This document shows, one piece after another, positions 51,301 to 59,673 of a stretch of 64,000 nt of DNA. Made by a program: the position numbers and the translations under genes. The notes under the pieces are model-generated. The model ran no database searches. It was not told the DNA's origin and worked only from the letters and a program-made list of their open reading frames with translations. Source of the DNA: CAZHRK01 sp964534555 (lineage in GTDB: Bacteria; Babelota; Babeliae; Babelales; RVW-14); assembly GCA_964534555.1 (NCBI GenBank), contig CAZHRK010000001.1, positions 310,001 to 374,000 on the forward strand. Reading direction: 5' to 3'. The stretch's first letter is position 1. Each line of letters opens with the position of its first letter.

Positions 51301-51908
51301 TTAGCCTAGGTAGTGGCACTCAGCCTGTTTTCTATGTTGAAATCGATGGCCATGCTGCTATTGAGTTTGATAAAGAAATGACCAAAGTTGATGCGGTTGA
51401 GGATAAAGAGCAAGCAGTTGCAGAAAAAGCTGCTGCTCAAGCATTAGCAACAGGTGTTCCTGTTGACAGCGCTGCAGTTGCTAAAGAAATTGCACAAGTA
51501 GCTAAAGATGCTGCAGTTAAAGCAGATGTTGCAACTCCAGGCGCTGAGAAGAAGGCTAAAGGCGCTGCAACTAAGACAGCAAAAGTTAAAGCCGCTAAGA
51601 AGGTTTCAACTGCTAAGATGAAACAGAAAAAGCAGGCGCGCTTAGAGCGTAAAAAAGCTGGTAAAAAAGATGCAGTAAAAAAACCACGAGCAAAAACAGC
51701 AGAGCGCGCAAGCCGCAAATCCTCAGAAAAGCGTAAGGTGAAAAAATCATCTGTAGTTCGTCGAGGTACTCGTAAGGATCTTGTTAAGATTGAGCGTGAC
51801 CTTAAGCCAGGTAAGATTCCAATGAAAAAGGAAGTTCCAGGTATTAAGACAGTTCAATCAAAAAAAGCCGTAACGAAAAAACTCAAGCAGGCTAAAAAGA
51901 AAGCCTAA
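48378..51908 (+). CDS. Secreted FAMeT-tectonin multidomain protein with Lys-rich tail
   Basis: The 1176-aa protein has a signal peptide (residues 1-25). Four beta-sandwich modules resembling the FAMeT domain are seen at ~70-210, 225-375, 690-848 and 860-996; typical pieces are INFFIGSPEKGVAYDVVLYGW and IRVAVGKPKNPVYEIVLWG. Between them, ~395-616, lie about six tectonin-like propeller blades (LWAVGIDGSLIYKYD, IWGLKADTLQVFF, TMYGINMDFNLVKFD). The final ~120 residues are extremely Lys/Arg/Ala-rich. FAMeT and tectonin domains occur in surface and lectin-like proteins of animals and slime moulds and are not enzymes. A role in binding glycans or host surfaces is inference. The start at 48378 (GTAGTGTGT upstream) follows the previous gene by 31 bases. 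Confidence 0.75.
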   Translation: MKRLNFRGLWVLGALLAYSLQLSAAGKFTDAIQKAFGNLKEAVERQNARQVRSLPDINVAGGKKGGGHGWPKEWRLYQRGNAVLGFDANIQEDLYIYFGGNPNTDYYGGGNTSTEFQMVTWGWGAKLSVFRLRGADLKQKAAQIEKRGEFRQYRYFLDGNTNRFVMTVDGEKFFDCNHDQIKNVLQYEFSSWGPGYAVKNAFTTPLTLLSDGEKKDISSVIANPSLPLWWQTSAKLSKAGDGVIEFTALGGHDINFFIGSPEKGVAYDVVLYGWGGTQSCVRKMNKDKKGFRDLFGPAPTKTELLNKPMAVTVTIQAQLKTIRVAVNDVEVLAVKDNEMDASALTCVAPTSWDVPVAFWNFRSSDIKGGFNSDDIFDYTEGQTESLAFGKNQKMQELWAVGIDGSLIYKYDTVNDKWLPVNLLDEKGGAIKDIDSISMSQDGILLILRQEGTVWRYMFGTKRCVPLEAGKGNEALRLDQVAVGNSKNIWGLKADTLQVFFHDGKNGWREYPTIRGEFIAAGSDGTALLLSDKGDAFVFDPQAKAWARAGKEQLRKVALADKNTMYGINMDFNLVKFDGAAWVPVKNKDRIIGNILELAVDDEGGIAVTDPDNEIFVKGLKEVVVEQATKDLMLEPDAVLGETREEYQARLAKEAADKAAADKKAARDAMTPLQKALESVELVLDAAQNKADGEYRTWKTAWRVSDPGQGIIHFQVNMEDGLYVGLSKEAKTLPDMVELVLFGGREMSPNKDRGVISALREKPQGANLKESKMLLDQPGAARDVFVVVDSDRSRVAAFVTRPEDETAVSQVIAHDFDANESLVDNVRFFSFGSSKSSIGIDDVWATDLEFGSYAEGNDITKKNYDVWMSDWGLEAAGQGSVKFTAVAWNDIRVAVGKPKNPVYEIVLWGEGNETFIRKADGTKLIGAVKTPNQHPGAEIDVEIKFDKKAEKITVFVDGQMLMETVDPKYDATVTAFSLGSGTQPVFYVEIDGHAAIEFDKEMTKVDAVEDKEQAVAEKAAAQALATGVPVDSAAVAKEIAQVAKDAAVKADVATPGAEKKAKGAATKTAKVKAAKKVSTAKMKQKKQARLERKKAGKKDAVKKPRAKTAERASRKSSEKRKVKKSSVVRRGTRKDLVKIERDLKPGKIPMKKEVPGIKTVQSKKAVTKKLKQAKKKA

Positions 51909-51924
51909 AATAGTTTTTTGTAGG

Positions 51925-51950
51925 GGGAGGGCGCCTGCCCTCCCTTTTTG
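51925..51950 (+). terminator. Terminator inside the surface-protein cluster
   Basis: GGGAGGGC (51925-51932) pairs with GCCCTCCC (51937-51944), followed by five T. The genes on either side are therefore at least partly separate units. Confidence 0.88.
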
Positions 51951-51975
51951 CTTACTACTATCACGTTAGGATTTT

Positions 51976-54189
51976 ATGATGACATTTGCTACTTCTATGC
52001 TCCAGCTTGTTGTGCTTGGATTGTCATGCGCTTTGTACGCGTCTACTCCTATTATTAAAGTTGAAATCCCTACAGCATCACGCACTATGCAGCCTCAAAC
52101 AGGGAAATATCAAGCATGGCAGCAGGAGATGAAGCTTGCCAAAAAAGGCCAAGCTGTTTTGCATGTTAAAGCCCGTATGACTAATGATTTGCACTGTGGT
52201 TTTTCACCTGTTGCAGAGACAACTGATCCAATGGTTGAAGTACTTGCATATGGCTGGAAAGAATCAAGCCCAAAGCAAGATCGTGGCTCCCGCTCTGTTA
52301 TGAGAGCAAAAGCGCAAGGACCAGAGCTTCAAAGACGCGAGCTCCTACTTCAAAATCCTGGATCAGAGTATGAGTTTACCTATTTTATTGATGGTGCGTC
52401 TCGTAGTGTTGTTGTTTACGAAGAGCCATCAAATAATCCGGCAGAGGGTAATCGCTCACATAAGCTTATTGAGCATACATATGCAGGGCAGCCAGCGCTG
52501 GTTTCAAGCGTTGAGTTCTTTAATTTTGTTACCTGGTCTACACCGATCACAATTAGTGATGTATGGACCGCACCTTGTGACTACTTAGCAATCCCTAATG
52601 CAGCAGGAACTCTTGCAGGAAGACCAATTGAGTGGAAAAATGATTGGAAGCTTGCAGAGCCAAGCAGAGGTTTAATCAAGTTTTCAGCAACAACATGGAA
52701 TGATGTTATTGTAATGCTTGGTCGTCCTGGTGATCTTGTGCACTCATTAATTATTTATGGTTGGAACGGCACTTCCTGCGCGATGACCCATAAAGCACCA
52801 GATCAAAAAGATACTCAGGGTCCTATTATTCAAAGTAATGGAGTTTCTCATCCGCGTCCTGGTGAGCCTGTTGAGTTTTCTATCGAAGTAAACCATGTTA
52901 ACGATATGATTCGTGTTATTGCTGATGGCAAGGTGGTGCTTGAAAAAGTTGTACCAAACCTTGACCGTAACATAACTCATTTTGCATTAACGTCATACGA
53001 TCGTCACGTTGCGTATGCAAATATCGAATCAGAGAAGCTTGTAGCTGAAATGACCGTGCCTGGACTTGAGCTGGAAGATGGTTATACAAATCAAATCGCT
53101 GTTGCAAGCAAAAATGGCAAGCTTTCTGCATACGCTCTTGATGTCGATGAGCCGGGAACCCTTATGCGTTATGACGCAGGCTCAATGGCAGATCTACCAT
53201 GGGAAGATCTGGATGTTAAAACTGCTGATGGCAAAATGATCGACATTAGACATTTTGCAACATCAGAAGATCGTTTAGTTGTCTTATCTGCAGAGGGCAA
53301 AGCTTATCAGCTTAATAATGAAACAAAAGCTTTTGAGCCGCTTGTACCTGGAGCAGGTAATGAAGCATTAGATCTTGATGTTATTGCTCTTGGTAAAAAA
53401 GATGAACTAGTTGCTATTGATCGTGAATCAGGCAATCTTTTTGCATGGTCTGCAACCAAAGGTTGGGAACTTGTGCTTGATAGTGATCTATCATTTGTAG
53501 CAGCAGGTGTTGATGGCACTATCATGGCGATAGATCAAGATGGCGATGTTTTTGCTGTTAACCTTACAGCTAAAAGCGCAACACAAGTAGAAAATCTTAA
53601 GCTCAGCATGATTTCAGTTGGCGATAAAAAGCATATGGCTGGTATTTTGCATCAAGGTGGCGTATCTCGTGTGTTTGAGTATGTCGACGGTGCATGGAAA
53701 GAGACAGGCCGTGGCTTGAAGCATCTTTCTATCAATGCAGCTGGCACGCTTTTTGGTGTTGATGCTGACGGTGATATTTATCACAGGGGTTCAGCTGGTG
53801 TAGCACTGCCAAAAGAAGCTGCAGACATTAAAGCTAATAAAGCTTCAGAGGTTGCTTCTCAAGTAGTTGTAGAAAAAGAGTCCCCGCGTGCTGCAGCTCG
53901 TAAAGCTGGTAAACTTAAAAAAGTTTCAAAAGCTTTATCTAAAAATACAAAAGCAAAACGTAAAGCAGCAAAAGAGCAAAAACCTTCTGTTAAAGAGCGC
54001 CGTGCGAAAGCTAAAGCAGCATCAAACGCACAGGGCGAGAAGCGCAAGAAGGCAGCAGCAAAAAAACCTGCGGTAACCAAAAAGGCAAAAAAGGCTAAAA
54101 AACTGCAACTCAAAAAAAATAAAGCCAAAAAAGCTGCACGCAAAACTGCAAAAAAGCCAGCAGCTAAGAAAGCCGCAGTTAAGAAGTAA
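51976..54189 (+). CDS. Secreted FAMeT-tectonin protein with Lys-rich tail (shorter paralogue)
   Basis: The 737-aa protein is a shorter version of its neighbour. After a signal peptide (residues ~1-23) come two FAMeT-like modules (~43-200 and ~218-352; GLIKFSATTWNDVIVMLGRP, LVHSLIIYGWNGTSCAM), a tectonin-like propeller (~375-605; KNGKLSAYALDVD, KDELVAIDRESGNLFAWS, TLFGVDADGDIYH) and a ~100-residue Lys/Ala/Arg tail ending KKAAVKK. The wording GNEALDLDVIALGKKDELVAI parallels GNEALRLDQVAVGNSKNIWGL in the neighbour, so the two arose by duplication. AGGA lies before the ATG at 51976; ATG 51979 is an alternative start. A terminator follows. Confidence 0.78.
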   Translation: MMTFATSMLQLVVLGLSCALYASTPIIKVEIPTASRTMQPQTGKYQAWQQEMKLAKKGQAVLHVKARMTNDLHCGFSPVAETTDPMVEVLAYGWKESSPKQDRGSRSVMRAKAQGPELQRRELLLQNPGSEYEFTYFIDGASRSVVVYEEPSNNPAEGNRSHKLIEHTYAGQPALVSSVEFFNFVTWSTPITISDVWTAPCDYLAIPNAAGTLAGRPIEWKNDWKLAEPSRGLIKFSATTWNDVIVMLGRPGDLVHSLIIYGWNGTSCAMTHKAPDQKDTQGPIIQSNGVSHPRPGEPVEFSIEVNHVNDMIRVIADGKVVLEKVVPNLDRNITHFALTSYDRHVAYANIESEKLVAEMTVPGLELEDGYTNQIAVASKNGKLSAYALDVDEPGTLMRYDAGSMADLPWEDLDVKTADGKMIDIRHFATSEDRLVVLSAEGKAYQLNNETKAFEPLVPGAGNEALDLDVIALGKKDELVAIDRESGNLFAWSATKGWELVLDSDLSFVAAGVDGTIMAIDQDGDVFAVNLTAKSATQVENLKLSMISVGDKKHMAGILHQGGVSRVFEYVDGAWKETGRGLKHLSINAAGTLFGVDADGDIYHRGSAGVALPKEAADIKANKASEVASQVVVEKESPRAAARKAGKLKKVSKALSKNTKAKRKAAKEQKPSVKERRAKAKAASNAQGEKRKKAAAKKPAVTKKAKKAKKLQLKKNKAKKAARKTAKKPAAKKAAVKK

Positions 54190-54246
54190 CAAATCACAAT
54201 AAGCCGTTAAGTCATAATACAACATTTCATACGCGCTTAATCTTTA

Positions 54247-54277
54247 GAAGGTGAGGAAGCCCCTCGCCTTCTTTTTT
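54247..54277 (+). terminator. Terminator after the shorter FAMeT-tectonin gene
   Basis: GAAGGTGAGG (54247-54256) pairs with CCTCGCCTTC (54262-54271, one G-T pair), then seven T. Confidence 0.85.
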
Positions 54278-54381
54278 TGCCTAAGTTCATAATCCCTTGC
54301 AGTAAAGAAATTACAAATAGTAGAATATTTATAGAACAGTGCGATGTTAACGCGCTGCTGGTGTATTGTGGGGAGTTTTAT

Positions 54382-54870
54382 ATGAATATTTCACTACGTT
54401 TTATGTTCAAAGCGCTTTTTGTTACAAGCTTTGCTTTGACGACGATTTATCTTATTGCAATGACCGAGACTGCAACGGTTGAGTCAAGCGAAGCTCGCGA
54501 AGCCGTAGTTAGCAGAGAGCAAGAGGCTGCATCAGTTAGAGCTGCTCAGGCTTCTAAGGCTGCAGCTGCAGCTGACACAAATGCAGCTGATGAATCAAAA
54601 GGCGGTAAAGAAGGTGCTACAGCTGATAAAGTTGTTACCAGAGAAGAAGAAGCTGCGTCATTACGAGCACATAAAAATGCGCGTACGACTAATGCTGCAA
54701 CAGACGAATCTGGAAAAGGTGCCTCAGTAAGCGATGAAATCGCTGCACTTCGCGGTGCAAAAGCTGCTGCAACTCAGGTGAGAAAGCCTGTTGTAAGCTC
54801 AACACAAAAGAAGATTCAAGAGCAAAAAGCTAAGAGCGCGGCAAAAGCTGCAGTCGTTAAGAAAAAATAG
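54382..54870 (+). CDS. Small exported Ala/Lys/Glu-rich protein
   Basis: The 162-aa protein has an N-terminal signal or anchor (FMFKALFVTSFALTTIYLIA, residues ~7-26). The rest is Ala-, Glu-, Ser- and Lys-rich. A short motif recurs as VVSREQEAASVRAAQ and VVTREEEAASLRAHK, with a third related EIAALRGAKAAA, giving an internal helical repeat of roughly 45 residues. The end is AKAAVVKKK, as in the larger neighbours. GGGGAG precedes the ATG at 54382; an upstream extension would bury it. Function unknown; its place and tail suggest it belongs to the same system. Confidence 0.7.
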   Translation: MNISLRFMFKALFVTSFALTTIYLIAMTETATVESSEAREAVVSREQEAASVRAAQASKAAAAADTNAADESKGGKEGATADKVVTREEEAASLRAHKNARTTNAATDESGKGASVSDEIAALRGAKAAATQVRKPVVSSTQKKIQEQKAKSAAKAAVVKKK

Positions 54871-54894
54871 CGCTGTTGACTAGAACAGAGTTTT

Positions 54895-54928
54895 AAAAGA
54901 GGCCACCTATAATAAGGTGGCCTCTTTT
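54895..54928 (+). terminator. Terminator after the small Ala/Lys-rich gene
   Basis: AAAAGAGGCCACCT (54895-54908) pairs with AGGTGGCCTCTTTT (54915-54928). Confidence 0.9.
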
Positions 54929-54986
54929 ATTATGAGCACGTTAAGCGTAGGGTTTGTTTCTTGTTTAAGTCTAAGAAGTTAAATTG

Positions 54987-55016
54987 TTGCTGTTTTAAAT
55001 TTTCAATTTGTATAAT
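54987..55016 (+). promoter_or_regulatory. Promoter of the 1481-aa surface-protein gene
   Basis: TTGCTG (54987-54992) and a perfect TATAAT (55011-55016), spaced 18 bases, 62 bases before the start codon. Confidence 0.55.
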
Positions 55017-55078
55017 GAATGTAGGGTTTGCCTATTGAATATGATTTTTTAATTGATTGAATCTGTCTGGAGTGTGGT

Positions 55079-58000
55079 ATGGTACCTTACATATTTAGGA
55101 TAGTAATATCCCTTATTCTGGCTCTTGTCGCCTCTGATGTACATGCAGCCCAGTTGAATTACGGTAGTATTGTGACGATATCTTCAGAGTCATCTCGATC
55201 AAAAATATGGCTTCATGCTGGTTCTCGTAAATGGGCTGTTGATGGTGATACTGCAGACAATAATCCGATGAATGATGTGGAGCTTCTGGTCGGGCCATCG
55301 TGGGAAAGTCGGTCTGAAGGCGGTGGAAGTCTTTTTGTTCTTTTAGATCCTAACGATGAAACAAATCGTGGGCCTATTAACTATTCTAGTTTTGTGAAGA
55401 TTGTTGGCTTCGATCCACAGCCAGGGCTTCCTAGCCTTGCTGGTTATGCATCAGAAGGGTGGGTTTTGTGGCTTAATAAAAATAGCAGGCATACTCCAAC
55501 AGGATACTGCGAAATTATTGCTTCTAAATCAAATAGTGGTCTTAATCAAATAAAAAACGGCTCTCAAATATTTCAATTATTATCTGCAGATAACTTAACT
55601 GGTAGTATTCTATCAGGAGCGTCCCTAAGAATTAAAGCTAAAGCAGCTCCTTCTGAGGGGATGCTTTGGTCATTTGAAGGAAGTAGATATGGCTCAGACT
55701 ATCATGAAATATTAATTAATGATCCATCAGGTCAAAATAGACCAAACACTATTCGAGGGCGTTTTGTCATTGCTCGTGCAATACGAGATATTAGAAATGC
55801 AGGAACATATGACAACTTAATTGCTAAGTATCCTCAGCCGGTTTTAACTAATGTAGAGATGCCCGCTGACCATATTTCAAACAGCTTAATGTTTGATCTA
55901 CCAAATTCTGTTGTTAATCAAGGGCAAAATGTAGCTGCTTGGCATATGAAGTTTCCTGCTGGAGTGTTGTCTGGATCATTTGAATTTGATGCACAAGGTG
56001 GGCGCGACCTTAACTTTTTTATAGGAACAGAAGGATCACGACCAGTTTGTGATGTTGTTCTGTGGGGTTGGGGTAATGCTGCTTCAGCGATAAGAAGGGC
56101 ATCCCCTACAGGTGTTATGAATAACCCTGTGTCTATCAGCGGTAGTAGATCGGATGTTGCTTCACCTGTCTCGATAAAAGTTACGCTCAACAAAGCTGAA
56201 AAACGAATCACTGTTCAAACAAAGAAAAAAACTGATGCCGCTTATCCTGCTTCTGCATCGGAAACAAATCCATCTGCATCACGTCTTTTTATGTCGTATG
56301 TTGATCAATCATATGACCAACTTCTTTTTAATGCAATTTCTTTTTCTAGCTGGGATGTCCCTGTTAGATGGAAGTTTGGCCCAATTACTACTGTTAATAC
56401 GCCTGCAACTGTTGATCTAGCGTCTTTAAAAGCTGCGCGAGAGCCACTTGCTAATGATCAGTATTTTAAAGCCTTTATGTCATTTGACGGTGCGTTTAAA
56501 TTTGTCGGACAGGCTGGTAGTCAGCCTACGCAAGAATTTATGTTGGCACTGCCTGAGCAGTACAGAAACATTGCAACAGTACAATCTGATTTTAATAATG
56601 ATGCCGATATCACAAAAATTCAAAACGTAGTTCGTGCTTTTACTGCTGCACGCGATCAAGCTATTGCAGCACAAGCAGCAGCAAATACGCTCAATGAAAG
56701 CCTTGCAGCTGTTGCAAGAGAGATTACATTAGCTGAATCAAATCTTACTTCGTTGCCAGTAATTCCAGCAGAACTTGAAACACAAGTATCGCAAGCGCGT
56801 GCTCAAGCAGCAGCATGGACTGCTGATAGCGCTGTAGTTTCAGCTGACAGAGAATTAGAGACAAAATATGCTGCATTAAAGCGTGCAGACGGGTTGCTGA
56901 ATGAAGCAAGGCAAGTGCAGAGCACTGCTACAACAGATACAAAATCAAAAGTTTTGGCAAAAGATCTTGCTGGAGCACAAGTTGCACTAACAAGGTTAAA
57001 AACAGCTGCGCAGACAACTACACAGCACGCAACAGAACTTACTACCTTACTTGGTCAGATGCAAACAGCTATAAGCGCTGTTTCTAGCGCAGTGTCAGCT
57101 GCGACAGATGCTCAACGCCAATCAACATCACGATCACTTAGTGATGCGGCCGCACAAATTGCATCAGTCACACAAGCGTTTTCAAATAGCAAAATGATTT
57201 ATAAGCAAGCAGCAGATGCAGCACTTGCAAGTGCACAGTCAGTACTTGCAGATACGGACGTACACATTAAATCTGTTGCTGATCAACGAGCGCAATGTGA
57301 ACAATCTGTTACACGATTAGAAAGCCTTTTGGCTCTCTTTGCAGAAAAGAAGAGTGCATCAGAGTCAATGATGGATCCTGCGCAGGCAGCAGCGCTTGCT
57401 GCAGAGGCAGTAAGGGTTTCAACAGATGCAGTAGATGCGCATAAGGTATTTAATGATCGCCATGCATTACTTGATCAAGCAGTTAGTGCTCTTCAAGCAG
57501 CAGTTAAAGCTGCCCAAGATGCACGAGCCGCTGCAGATAGACTAGCCGCTGATCTTGCGTCAGCTCAGGCAGTTGTTACTCAGGCTCAAGCATTTATAAG
57601 TAGGTCAGCTCTAGAGCCTGCGCCTGCACAGCTTATCACTGATGCACGTGCACAAGCGAAACAGTATGTTGATGCTGGAGCTACACCAGTTATTGATGCT
57701 CTTGCTGCACTAGCTCAAAGAGAAAAAGATTACACAGATGCACTTGCTGTTTACACGGCAGCACTTAATGCATTAAAAGAAAAAACTTCATCAGTGGCTG
57801 CATTAATTACGAATAAAAACGCACAAGAGGCTTTAGCTCAGTCTGCTGAGCTGACTAGGATGCAAGCTGATACTGATGCAAAATTAGCTCAAGTAAAAGA
57901 AAAGCTTGGTCTTATTGCACCTGCAATTACCCTGCTAAATCAATCATTTGCAGCAGCGACCATGATGCTAGAAGCAAAACGGGCAGCTGATGAGGCTGTT

Positions 58001-59524
58001 GCATTTGCACCTGGTAAAGTTGTAGCTGCGCTTCTTACACAGCCTGGTCGTGGTGAAATTATCTGTTCTCAGTTGACCGCTGATGCTCAATTAGAGTTTC
58101 ACGCGTCAAAAGATCTAACACCAGATGTTAAAGAAGCAGATGCTGTCGTTATAGTTCGTGGTCTTGAACTTAATAAAGAGTTACAGTTTAGGATTGATGC
58201 AACACGTTTAATGCCTGTGCTGCTTGCAGGTAAAGTTCCTATGGGACTAACTATCCAGCAACCAGAAAAAATTGCGGGAGTTAGCTCTGTTGTTGTGCGT
58301 TCAATTACAGCAGGCCGATTACCATTGCTGAGAGTTGCTAACTTAGCGCCTGTCGCACTTAGACCTGCTCCATTTAATCCTCAGTTTGCTTTTGCACAAG
58401 CAGGCGCAGGAGCGATTAATTTAAGGATTATTAAAACAACAGATCAAACGAATCCGTTTATTATTCTAGCGGATGCAGATAAGAAGCCGTTGTGGTCTAT
58501 TGAGCTTGCAAGTATGCTTCCTGGATCTACTATAACGATTACACTACTTCCGGATCAGCAACTTAAAGACGCACTTGTAGTTAAAACTCTTTCTAGAGAT
58601 GGTGTTGAAACTCAGGTGCCGTATAAAGCAACATCACTTGTGAGCACTGTAAATTCATATGCGGCAGTTAAGCATGTGATTACTGATTTATCATATGAAT
58701 GTGAATTAGTGGCTACGGCTGCTCCTGAAATGCCAGGCACGACCAGTGGTCCTGTTGCACCATCTACAGTTCAAGCTCCAGCTGAAACAAGTGTGAGTGC
58801 GCCAGTAATGCCTGCTCCACCAGTGCCTGTTGATCAAGTAGTACAAGCACCACAGACACCTGTAGGTGTTCTGCCAAGCACGCCAATACCAAATCTGGCA
58901 ACCTCTGTGCCTACGCCGCCAGCTCCGTCATCAGATGTACGAGGCGATGAGGTTGTAACAGCACCAGCGCCACGCGACCCTGTAGTTATTCCGTCTCGTG
59001 CGCCTTCTGCACCGCAAGTTCAAGAGACTCAAGTTGCAAATATTACATCAACTGAAAGCGCTCCTGCAGCGCCAACAGTAACTGCGCCACAAGTAACAGA
59101 GGTTACCTCAGCTGCTATGACTGCTCCGATAACGAGCAGTGCAGCGCCGGTGTCTGATGCACAAGCGCTTAAACAGATTGTTGTTCAAGAGGGGCAAGTT
59201 TCAATGGCAGCAACTGGTGGTACTATTCCAACATCAAATCAGCTACAGCAGTTGCAAGCGCAGCTTGCTAAAGCTCAGGCAGATAAGAAAGCGCTTGATG
59301 CAGCTCTGAAAAAAGCTGGTAAAGATAGACAAAAAATAACAGCACTAAATGCGCAAATCGCACAAGCTAATAAACTTATTGCTACATTAACAAATCAGAT
59401 TAAAGCGTTGATTGGTGCGCAATCAAAAGCAACAAAACCAGCTGCAAAACAGGCGACAAAGCCAACAACAAAGCAAGCAGCAAAGCCAGCGCCTGTAAAA
59501 GCAAATCAACAAAAGAAAAAATAA
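55079..59524 (+). CDS. Giant secreted protein: MIR-like, FAMeT-like, coiled coil, Pro/Ala-rich, Lys tail
   Basis: The 1481-aa protein has a signal peptide ending near VHAAQ. Reading on: a beta-rich region (~25-190, starting LNYGSIVTISSESSRSKIWL) like the secreted MIR-like protein at 5518; a FAMeT-like module (~285-432; DLNFFIGTEGSRPVCDVVLWG); a long Ala/Gln-rich helical part (~508-970) that should form coiled coils; a beta domain (~974-1214; DAVVIVRGLELNKELQFRID); a Pro/Ala/Val stalk (~1217-1360); a short coiled coil (~1371-1444, LQAQLAKAQADKKALDAAL) and a basic tail of KPTTKQAAK repeats ending QQKKK. GGAG precedes the ATG. It looks like a long fibrous surface protein with a binding head; function unknown. 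Confidence 0.75.
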   Translation: MVPYIFRIVISLILALVASDVHAAQLNYGSIVTISSESSRSKIWLHAGSRKWAVDGDTADNNPMNDVELLVGPSWESRSEGGGSLFVLLDPNDETNRGPINYSSFVKIVGFDPQPGLPSLAGYASEGWVLWLNKNSRHTPTGYCEIIASKSNSGLNQIKNGSQIFQLLSADNLTGSILSGASLRIKAKAAPSEGMLWSFEGSRYGSDYHEILINDPSGQNRPNTIRGRFVIARAIRDIRNAGTYDNLIAKYPQPVLTNVEMPADHISNSLMFDLPNSVVNQGQNVAAWHMKFPAGVLSGSFEFDAQGGRDLNFFIGTEGSRPVCDVVLWGWGNAASAIRRASPTGVMNNPVSISGSRSDVASPVSIKVTLNKAEKRITVQTKKKTDAAYPASASETNPSASRLFMSYVDQSYDQLLFNAISFSSWDVPVRWKFGPITTVNTPATVDLASLKAAREPLANDQYFKAFMSFDGAFKFVGQAGSQPTQEFMLALPEQYRNIATVQSDFNNDADITKIQNVVRAFTAARDQAIAAQAAANTLNESLAAVAREITLAESNLTSLPVIPAELETQVSQARAQAAAWTADSAVVSADRELETKYAALKRADGLLNEARQVQSTATTDTKSKVLAKDLAGAQVALTRLKTAAQTTTQHATELTTLLGQMQTAISAVSSAVSAATDAQRQSTSRSLSDAAAQIASVTQAFSNSKMIYKQAADAALASAQSVLADTDVHIKSVADQRAQCEQSVTRLESLLALFAEKKSASESMMDPAQAAALAAEAVRVSTDAVDAHKVFNDRHALLDQAVSALQAAVKAAQDARAAADRLAADLASAQAVVTQAQAFISRSALEPAPAQLITDARAQAKQYVDAGATPVIDALAALAQREKDYTDALAVYTAALNALKEKTSSVAALITNKNAQEALAQSAELTRMQADTDAKLAQVKEKLGLIAPAITLLNQSFAAATMMLEAKRAADEAVAFAPGKVVAALLTQPGRGEIICSQLTADAQLEFHASKDLTPDVKEADAVVIVRGLELNKELQFRIDATRLMPVLLAGKVPMGLTIQQPEKIAGVSSVVVRSITAGRLPLLRVANLAPVALRPAPFNPQFAFAQAGAGAINLRIIKTTDQTNPFIILADADKKPLWSIELASMLPGSTITITLLPDQQLKDALVVKTLSRDGVETQVPYKATSLVSTVNSYAAVKHVITDLSYECELVATAAPEMPGTTSGPVAPSTVQAPAETSVSAPVMPAPPVPVDQVVQAPQTPVGVLPSTPIPNLATSVPTPPAPSSDVRGDEVVTAPAPRDPVVIPSRAPSAPQVQETQVANITSTESAPAAPTVTAPQVTEVTSAAMTAPITSSAAPVSDAQALKQIVVQEGQVSMAATGGTIPTSNQLQQLQAQLAKAQADKKALDAALKKAGKDRQKITALNAQIAQANKLIATLTNQIKALIGAQSKATKPAAKQATKPTTKQAAKPAPVKANQQKKK

Positions 59525-59550
59525 ACTACTTATTAGTTTAGATAAACAGC

Positions 59551-59584
59551 ATCGGGGTGAGAGTATATCTCACCCCGATTTTCT
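59551..59584 (+). terminator. Terminator after the 1481-aa protein gene
   Basis: ATCGGGGTGAGA (59551-59562) pairs with TCTCACCCCGAT (59568-59579), followed by TTTTC. Confidence 0.85.
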
Positions 59585-59673
59585 TTGGCAAATCTTGACC
59601 ATGATGATCTTTCTGTCGCATGGTAGTTGCACGCAAGAATTAAATTCAATCATCCTGTGTGCTGAGGATTTGT

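Noticed and set aside
51437..51718. Ala/Phe-rich minus-strand frames opposite the Lys-rich tails
   Set aside because: They mirror Lys/Ala codons of the real genes (also at 53859-54197); no ribosome binding site or independent promoter.
51550..51908. Hc1/histone H1-like nucleoid protein
   Set aside because: The Lys-rich tail is the end of a secreted multidomain protein, not a stand-alone cytosolic protein; DNA binding is only one possibility.
48378..54189. Methyltransferase activity for the FAMeT-like modules
   Set aside because: The FAMeT name comes from farnesoic acid O-methyltransferase, but the module has no SAM-binding motif and is thought to be a binding domain.
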